Source: Defluviicoccus sp. (GTDB lineage Bacteria > Pseudomonadota > Alphaproteobacteria > MPNO01). From it: a DNA stretch of 8,846 nucleotides. Where the stretch lies: assembly GCA_028820945.1 (NCBI GenBank), contig JAPPHW010000067.1, positions 1 to 8,846 on the forward strand, read 5' to 3'. Position numbers and translations under genes: made by a program. Below the pieces are notes generated by a model. The model was not told the DNA's origin. It saw nothing but the letters and a program-made list of their open reading frames with translations, and did no database searches. Of the stretch, positions 4,885 to 8,846 are shown piece after piece (position 1 is the stretch's first letter; every line of letters starts with the position of its first letter).

Positions 4885-7254
4885 CTAGAACCGCGACATC
4901 GCGCGGAAGGCGACGGAATGCTCCAGCGGAACGTTGCGATCGTAGCCATTCTCGCGCCGCCGCGCCTGGACCGAGAGTTCCAGCGACCCGTGGCCGAGGC
5001 TGCCGCCGCCCCGAGCCAGACGCCAGCCGAGGCTGTAGTCGCGCCCTGTGTTCGACAGGCCCAGGGCGATCTCCGGCGCCGACGTGAAGCGGGCGCCGAA
5101 GGCGGGGAAGCCGTAGCCGAACCGCGCCTCCAGCCGCCGTTGACTCAGGTCGTTCCCGTTGTCGTCGGCGGCCACCCCGGCGAGTGTCTCGCGCGACAAC
5201 AGCGCAATCGTCCCGCCGCTCGTATGCCCACCCAGCGTCTGGGTCAGCGAAGCGCTCGGTCCCCGGTCCGAGGCCGGCGGCGGGTCCCACGAGAGCGAGC
5301 CGGAAAGGCCGCGCTCCCGGAACCCATCCGCCTCGTGGATCAGCAGTCCGCGCCCGCGGAACTCCGCGGCGATGCCGCTCGCCGTATCCGACCAGGCGAG
5401 ACCGCCGCCGATGTCCAGGCCGAAGCCGGTCTCGGCGTCGCCGCCGTCGTGGCGCAGCCCGATCTCGACGCTCGGCGTCAATGCCGAACCGTCCGCCATC
5501 CGGATGGGCCTCGAGCCCTCCAGCCCGAGCCTGAACCGCGTCACCTGGGCCTTCGCAGCCGCCAGGTTGCCGCCCGCGCCGGTGACCGCGTCCGACGCGG
5601 TACGCACGGTCATGGCGTCGGTCTTCACCGCAAGCGTGAGGCCATCGTCGCCCCCGTCCACCGCGACGCCGCGCAGCCCGGCCGACGCCATCCAGAGATC
5701 CAGGTCGGTCCGGTTCGCCCGGGCGCGCGTGCCGTCCTCCGCGCGCGGCTCCAGCGTCAGGCTGCCGTCGCCGTAGCCCGCCGCGCCCCACAGGGAGAGC
5801 CGCTCGCCCAACGCATAGCGCGTCCAGGGCCAGACCCCCGTCAGCGTCGAGGCCGTGGCACCGACCCCCGCGCCGCGGTATCCGCCGTCGCCCCGGCTGT
5901 GCGTGACCACCAGCCCGGTCGTCCAGCGCCCGCGCGTCCAGTCCGCGCCGAGCAGGCCGGTCGCCACCTCGCCGTCCACCGCCACATCGCCCCCCTCCCC
6001 CGCGCCGGCGGCGTCCCGGCCCGCGAGGCGCGTCACCGCGCCCCGGCCCCAGATCGAGAGGAGACCGTCGTGCCGCGTTTCCCCGGTCAGCGAGAACGAC
6101 GTGCCGGCCACCGGATCCCCGCCCACCGGCGGGTGCGGGCGCGCCACCGGGTTCGGAAACGCCGTCTCGGCGCCGATCCTTTGCCCGGCGAGTCGCGCCT
6201 CGACACCGGGGGCCGGCTTGGCCCGCATCCGGGCGTCCACCGCGTCCAGCACCTGATCCGCCACCGTGCGTCCGAAGCGTCCGATCCACGCTCTCGGCAC
6301 GGGGTCGGCGTTAGCGATCACCCCTTCCGCGGTCGCGTCATCCAGGCGCACCCGCGACGACGGGCGCGGGTTGGACAGCGTCAGCGTCAGCCTCTCGTCG
6401 CCCTCGTCGTGGCCATCGTCGAACACCGGCACGGAGACGGTCTTTGCCGTCTCTCCCGGCCTGAAGGTCAGCGTACCCGAGGTCGCCCTGTAGTCCGACC
6501 CGGCTGTCGCCGTGCCGTCGGAGGTGGCGTAGTCGATCCTCACCGTCTCCCGCAATATCCGGCTCAAGTACACCCTGAAGTCCAGGGACGGGCGCCCGAC
6601 CTCGCGGGCATCCGCGTCGAACACCCACACTCTGGCCGTATCGGGGGGATCGTCGTCGCAAGGCCCGGCACTCAGCGTGCCGCGGCAATTGTGCACGTTG
6701 CCCAGAGCGATGAACGGAACGGTAATCGTGGACAATTGGTAACGGGTCGAAGGTGGAGGTGAGAAAGTGCAAAAGGCGGAGACGTTGCAGCTGAGCTTCC
6801 CGCCGGAAGGGTTGGCGGAAGCGGATATGTCCCTGCAGCTCAGAGGCGCCGTGCTCACCCGCTTGAACCGCGCCAGGCATGCTTCGTCGGTGACCGCGTC
6901 CGACCGGTTGCAGATGCCCGTGTCGGAGCAGCAGGAGATCGACCTGATGTGGCGCCAGGCCCAGCCGCGTCTTGCTCGTCCGTTGTCGAGGTTCACCGTC
7001 CGGTCCCTCGCCCCTACGAGGTCGATCTTGGCGGCGACCTCGCCATAGAGCGGACACATGTTCCGGACCCGGTACGTGCTCTTCTTGAATGCCCCCGGGT
7101 TCTTCCACGAGGCGCTCAGGCATTCGGCGTCCCTGACGTCCACCCTCTTCTCGCGTCTGCATTGGCTGGCTCCGGCGTCTGCCGCAACCAGCAGGACGAG
7201 CGCCGCGGCAACGACTGCGATCCCCCTCGTGCGGCTGGCGTTCCCTCCGGCCAT
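4885..7254 (-). CDS. Calx-beta autotransporter-type outer-membrane beta-barrel protein
   Basis: A 789-residue predicted cell-surface protein. Order: signal peptide (residues 1-29, hydrophobic 11-25, cleavage after the AGA at 27-29); a Cys-rich region with 12 Cys between residues 32 and 199; one Calx-beta domain (about 207-316, with DYATSDGTATAGSDY, then GTLTF...GETAKTVSVPV and DEGDERLTLTLSNP); a helical linker (WIGRFGRTVADQVLDAV, 323-339); and a C-terminal beta barrel (about 400-789) with alternating aromatic strands, ending in Phe as outer-membrane proteins do. No Cys occurs after 199. The start is the ATG complementing 7252-7254, with AGAGGAG 7 nt upstream; a TTG 24 bp further upstream is less likely. 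The second half of the Cys-rich part (140-199) resembles one cyanovirin-type repeat (inference). Role unknown: adhesion, carbohydrate or surface binding are candidates. Transcribed alone, divergent from the carbonic anhydrase. Confidence 0.88.
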   Translation of the reverse strand: MAGGNASRTRGIAVVAAALVLLVAADAGASQCRREKRVDVRDAECLSASWKNPGAFKKSTYRVRNMCPLYGEVAAKIDLVGARDRTVNLDNGRARRGWAWRHIRSISCCSDTGICNRSDAVTDEACLARFKRVSTAPLSCRDISASANPSGGKLSCNVSAFCTFSPPPSTRYQLSTITVPFIALGNVHNCRGTLSAGPCDDDPPDTARVWVFDADAREVGRPSLDFRVYLSRILRETVRIDYATSDGTATAGSDYRATSGTLTFRPGETAKTVSVPVFDDGHDEGDERLTLTLSNPRPSSRVRLDDATAEGVIANADPVPRAWIGRFGRTVADQVLDAVDARMRAKPAPGVEARLAGQRIGAETAFPNPVARPHPPVGGDPVAGTSFSLTGETRHDGLLSIWGRGAVTRLAGRDAAGAGEGGDVAVDGEVATGLLGADWTRGRWTTGLVVTHSRGDGGYRGAGVGATASTLTGVWPWTRYALGERLSLWGAAGYGDGSLTLEPRAEDGTRARANRTDLDLWMASAGLRGVAVDGGDDGLTLAVKTDAMTVRTASDAVTGAGGNLAAAKAQVTRFRLGLEGSRPIRMADGSALTPSVEIGLRHDGGDAETGFGLDIGGGLAWSDTASGIAAEFRGRGLLIHEADGFRERGLSGSLSWDPPPASDRGPSASLTQTLGGHTSGGTIALLSRETLAGVAADDNGNDLSQRRLEARFGYGFPAFGARFTSAPEIALGLSNTGRDYSLGWRLARGGGSLGHGSLELSVQARRRENGYDRNVPLEHSVAFRAMSRF

Positions 7255-7559
7255 TGCGGTGCTCCTCTGCAATGCCAAGGGCGCTCCCCGAAAGGATGCG
7301 CTAAAGAGTCAGGTGGGAAGGTGTGCCGCCGCAACCAGACGGATTTTCCGATGGCGACGATAGGAAAGCGTTATCCGCTCGAACGGATAGGGCGTCCGCG
7401 CGAGCACGGCTGGATCGCCACGCATGTCAACGATATGCGCCGGGCCTCTTCCGCCGGGTCGAGGCACTCTGACGGGGGTGCCGTCGGGGCGAAGTCGGAA
7501 TATCCTTCGCGCGGGGAAACGACGCCCCCTGGAGCGGCATGCGGACCCAAGGTGACACG
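7255..7559. other. Divergent intergenic region with a TATCCG inverted repeat
   Basis: About 305 bp between the autotransporter (minus) and the carbonic anhydrase (plus). I see no convincing gene. TATCCG (7372-7377) and CGGATA (7384-7389) form a perfect inverted repeat around the 6-bp CTCGAA, the size of a small dimeric regulator site. A consensus -35 TTGACA exists on the minus strand (complement of 7425-7430), but no -10 follows at 16-18 bp. No clear sigma70 promoter was found on either strand, so promoters here are probably non-consensus. Confidence 0.4.
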
Positions 7560-8279
7560 ATGACGGAAATCGGACCGCCGGGCGGGCAACGATCGATGGC
7601 AAACGCGGCAACGTCCTGGGGCTACCAATCTCACAACGGACCCGCGCTCTGGGGAACGCTCGATCGGGCGTTCCGCGCGTGCGCCCTGGGTACGGAGCAA
7701 TCGCCCATCGACCTGACCGGCGGCCGGCGGGCGGAGCTGGCGCCGGTCGAATTCGACTACGGCCGGTCGCGCATCGAGGTCGAGAACACGGGCCACACCA
7801 TCCAGATAAACCCGGAGCCGGGCCACGGGATCGTTCTCGACGGCACACGCCACGAGCTGTCGCAGTTCCATTTCCACCGCGCGAGCGAGCATCTCGTCGA
7901 CGGCGTGCCGTATCCGATGGAACTTCACCTCGTGCATCGCGACGGGGGCGGCGGGCTGGCGGTGGTTGGAGTCCTGATTTGCGAAGGCGAGGAAAACGCC
8001 GCGCTGGCGCCGGCCTGGGCGTGTCTTCCGCCCGACCCGGGAGAGTCCCGCGCAATTTCCGGCGAGATCGACCTGGCGGCTCTGCTGCCCCCGTTCGGCA
8101 CGACATGGCGCTACCGGGGCTCGCTCACGACGCCGCCCTGCACGGAGGGCGTCGCCTGGATCGTCCCCGACGAGCCGCTCCCCATGTCGCCGGCCCAGAT
8201 CGCCGCCTTCGCCGCGATATACCCGAACAACCGCCGCCCCGTGCAGCCGCTCGGCGACCGCGACCTGTGGCGAGGGTGA
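7560..8279 (+). CDS. Alpha-class carbonic anhydrase without signal peptide
   Basis: A 239-residue zinc enzyme that interconverts CO2 and bicarbonate. The active site is complete (numbering from ATG 7560): zinc ligands H104 and H106 (QFHFH) and H123 (ELHLVH); gatekeepers E110 (SEH) and T190 (SLTTPP); and a proton-shuttle His at 79 (NTGH). QSPIDL (48-53) and GSLTTPPCTEGVAW are family signatures. C41 and C194 occupy the positions of the disulfide seen in periplasmic bacterial members. Odd: there is no hydrophobic export signal from any start, and an in-frame stop at 7470-7472 limits upstream extension. Start choices are ATG 7539 (GGAG at only 4 nt), ATG 7560 (AAGGTGA just upstream; preferred) and ATG 7596, close to the conserved W-x-Y. 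The protein may be cytoplasmic, or recently have lost its signal. Divergent from the autotransporter. Confidence 0.92.
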   Translation: MTEIGPPGGQRSMANAATSWGYQSHNGPALWGTLDRAFRACALGTEQSPIDLTGGRRAELAPVEFDYGRSRIEVENTGHTIQINPEPGHGIVLDGTRHELSQFHFHRASEHLVDGVPYPMELHLVHRDGGGGLAVVGVLICEGEENAALAPAWACLPPDPGESRAISGEIDLAALLPPFGTTWRYRGSLTTPPCTEGVAWIVPDEPLPMSPAQIAAFAAIYPNNRRPVQPLGDRDLWRG

Positions 8280-8315
8280 CGGGCGGGCCCGTCCGCCGTC
8301 CGCGTGAGAGACGGC
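8278..8315 (+). terminator. Weak stem-loops at the end of the carbonic anhydrase gene
   Basis: Two consecutive GC inverted repeats start at the stop codon: GACGGGC (8278-8284) with GCCCGTC (8287-8293), and GCCGTC (8295-8300) with GACGGC (8310-8315) around a 9-nt loop. No T-tract follows, so intrinsic termination is doubtful; 3'-end protection is equally possible. Confidence 0.25.
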
Positions 8316-8381
8316 ACCTCGAAGAGCCGTTGCCTCACATCCATTCTGGACCGGACGAAAATCTTACCCTAGGTTGAAAAT

Positions 8382-8585
8382 ATGAACGGGGCGCTCGACT
8401 ATGCGACGCTCGCGGGTGTGGTCGCGATCCTCGGGTTTCTGTGGAACCTGCACCGGGACATGCGGGCCATGGACCGGCGGATCGGGGAGCTCGCCGAGCG
8501 CATGGCCAAGCTGGAAGGATCGGTCGAGGTCCTGACGCGCTTCTTCATCGATCGCGAACGCCACGCGGCGGGCGAACGACCGTGA
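8382..8585 (+). CDS. Small single-pass membrane protein with coiled-coil tail (uncharacterised)
   Basis: A 67-residue protein: one hydrophobic segment at residues 7-22 (YATLAGVVAILGFLWN), followed by a charged, heptad-like helix (about 24-56, with DRRIGELAERMAKLEGSVEVL) and a basic tail. This architecture resembles small hemolysin XhlA-like or other short membrane-anchored coiled-coil proteins, but I do not recognise a specific family. The ATG at 8382 has only a weak ribosome site (AGGTTGA, 8371-8377). The biased, helix-compatible composition and clean TGA at 8583-8585 support a real gene. It follows the carbonic anhydrase by about 100 bp in the same direction, but nothing indicates shared function. 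Confidence 0.7.
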   Translation: MNGALDYATLAGVVAILGFLWNLHRDMRAMDRRIGELAERMAKLEGSVEVLTRFFIDRERHAAGERP

Positions 8586-8652
8586 CGGCAGGCGCACATC
8601 GGATGGGGCTTACCCAGATCGCTTGGCGGGCGAATGGCCCTCGACGTTTCTT

Positions 8653-8686
8653 CCGTCATGCCCGGACTTGTTCCACTGCTGTCCGG
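8653..8686. repeat. Imperfect palindromic intergenic repeat (GTCATGCCCGG type)
   Basis: CCGTCATGCCCGG (8653-8665) is the exact reverse complement of 743-755. Its CCGGAC (8662-8667) pairs with GTCCGG (8681-8686) across 13 nt. The layout resembles the GTCATGCCCGGACTTG family of small dispersed repeats that I recall from many alphaproteobacterial genomes, here with a diverged right arm. Confidence 0.55.
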
Positions 8687-8803
8687 TTTAGATTGGCTCG
8701 ACCGGGTGCAAGTCGTTGGTACAGGCGGGTTTCCGGCCCTTCCGCCAGGTCGGGACACCGATCCCGGTCCGCCCGCACCCGCCGTCCTTTCTCCCCCGCT
8801 GTC

Positions 8804-8824
8804 ACCCCGGCCTTGAGCCGGGGT
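8804..8824. repeat. Perfect palindromic intergenic repeat (CACCCCGG type)
   Basis: ACCCCGGC (8804-8811) and GCCGGGGT (8817-8824) are perfect 8-bp arms around CTTGA, followed by CCAGGG. This is the familiar alphaproteobacterial dispersed palindrome (family from memory). No gene start is visible after it within the window. Confidence 0.65.
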
Positions 8825-8846
8825 CCAGGGAAGCCGGGCGACGGCG

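Larger units (their letters stand above)
8586..8846. other. Gene-poor tail with dispersed palindromic repeats
   Basis: No convincing coding frame is seen up to the window edge. A 60-codon frame at 8634-8816 is Pro/Leu-rich and runs through the repeats, so it is not called. The region carries one GTCATGCCCGG-type element (8653-8686) and one CACCCCGG-type palindrome (8804-8824), as expected of an intergenic spacer. Confidence 0.5.

Noticed and set aside
4751..6762. Long frames on both strands within the autotransporter gene
   Set aside because: Both are Arg/Gly/Pro/Ala-rich shadows; the autotransporter frame has a signal peptide, Calx-beta motifs and a terminal barrel signature.
7402..7430. 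Minus-strand promoter for the autotransporter using TTGACA (complement of 7425-7430)
   Set aside because: The hexamer 17 bp downstream is GTGCTC, with no resemblance to a -10 box at nearby spacings.
8634..8816. 60-codon frame in the right-hand spacer
   Set aside because: Pro-rich, overlaps palindromic repeats, no ribosome site and no gene-like composition.

Overview
The window is uniformly GC-rich chromosomal DNA with short gaps, mixed gene orientations and dispersed imperfect palindromes of the GTCATGCCCGG and CACCCCGG...CCGGGG kinds. Together with the gene types (nitrile-hydratase-type amidase, CinA-like plus ArsC/YffB-like pair, Calx-beta autotransporter, alpha-carbonic anhydrase), this points to a high-GC alphaproteobacterium, possibly Rhodospirillales-like. 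That placement is inference from style and family content; no rRNA or other taxonomic marker is present.

Left part (1-3824) is catabolic in character. It opens with the 3' end of an ACMSD-like amidohydrolase whose usual catalytic His is Leu. A near-consensus sigma70 promoter (TTGACT-17-TATATT) follows, then a leader of about 430 nt holding four hairpins, a degenerate repeat and a possible 107-residue leader ORF whose stop overlaps the next start as ATGA. Next is a 504-residue amidase-signature enzyme with the Lys-Ser-Ser triad at the same numbers as Rhodococcus amidase. Convergent to it, after 28 bp, lies a Rieske oxygenase alpha subunit with the E-x2-H-x4-H pattern of quaternary-ammonium Rieske oxygenases. 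No electron-transfer partner is visible.

Middle part (3825-4839): a divergent intergenic region with a TATAAT box and a 5'-UTR hairpin drives a two-gene operon, a stand-alone divergent CinA-C domain protein and an ArsC/YffB-family protein, with overlapping reading frames.

Right part (4885-8846): a 789-residue minus-strand autotransporter-type outer-membrane protein (signal peptide, 12-Cys N-terminal region, one Calx-beta domain, C-terminal beta barrel ending in Phe). Divergent from it is an alpha-carbonic anhydrase with a complete active site and the conserved Cys pair but no signal peptide. Then come a 67-residue single-pass membrane/coiled-coil protein and a gene-poor tail with dispersed palindromic repeats.

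I see no complete novel multi-gene system. The items most worth follow-up are the structured leader and leader ORF of the amidase, the Cys-rich (possibly cyanovirin-like) exposed module of the autotransporter, the leaderless alpha-carbonic anhydrase and the His-less amidohydrolase.
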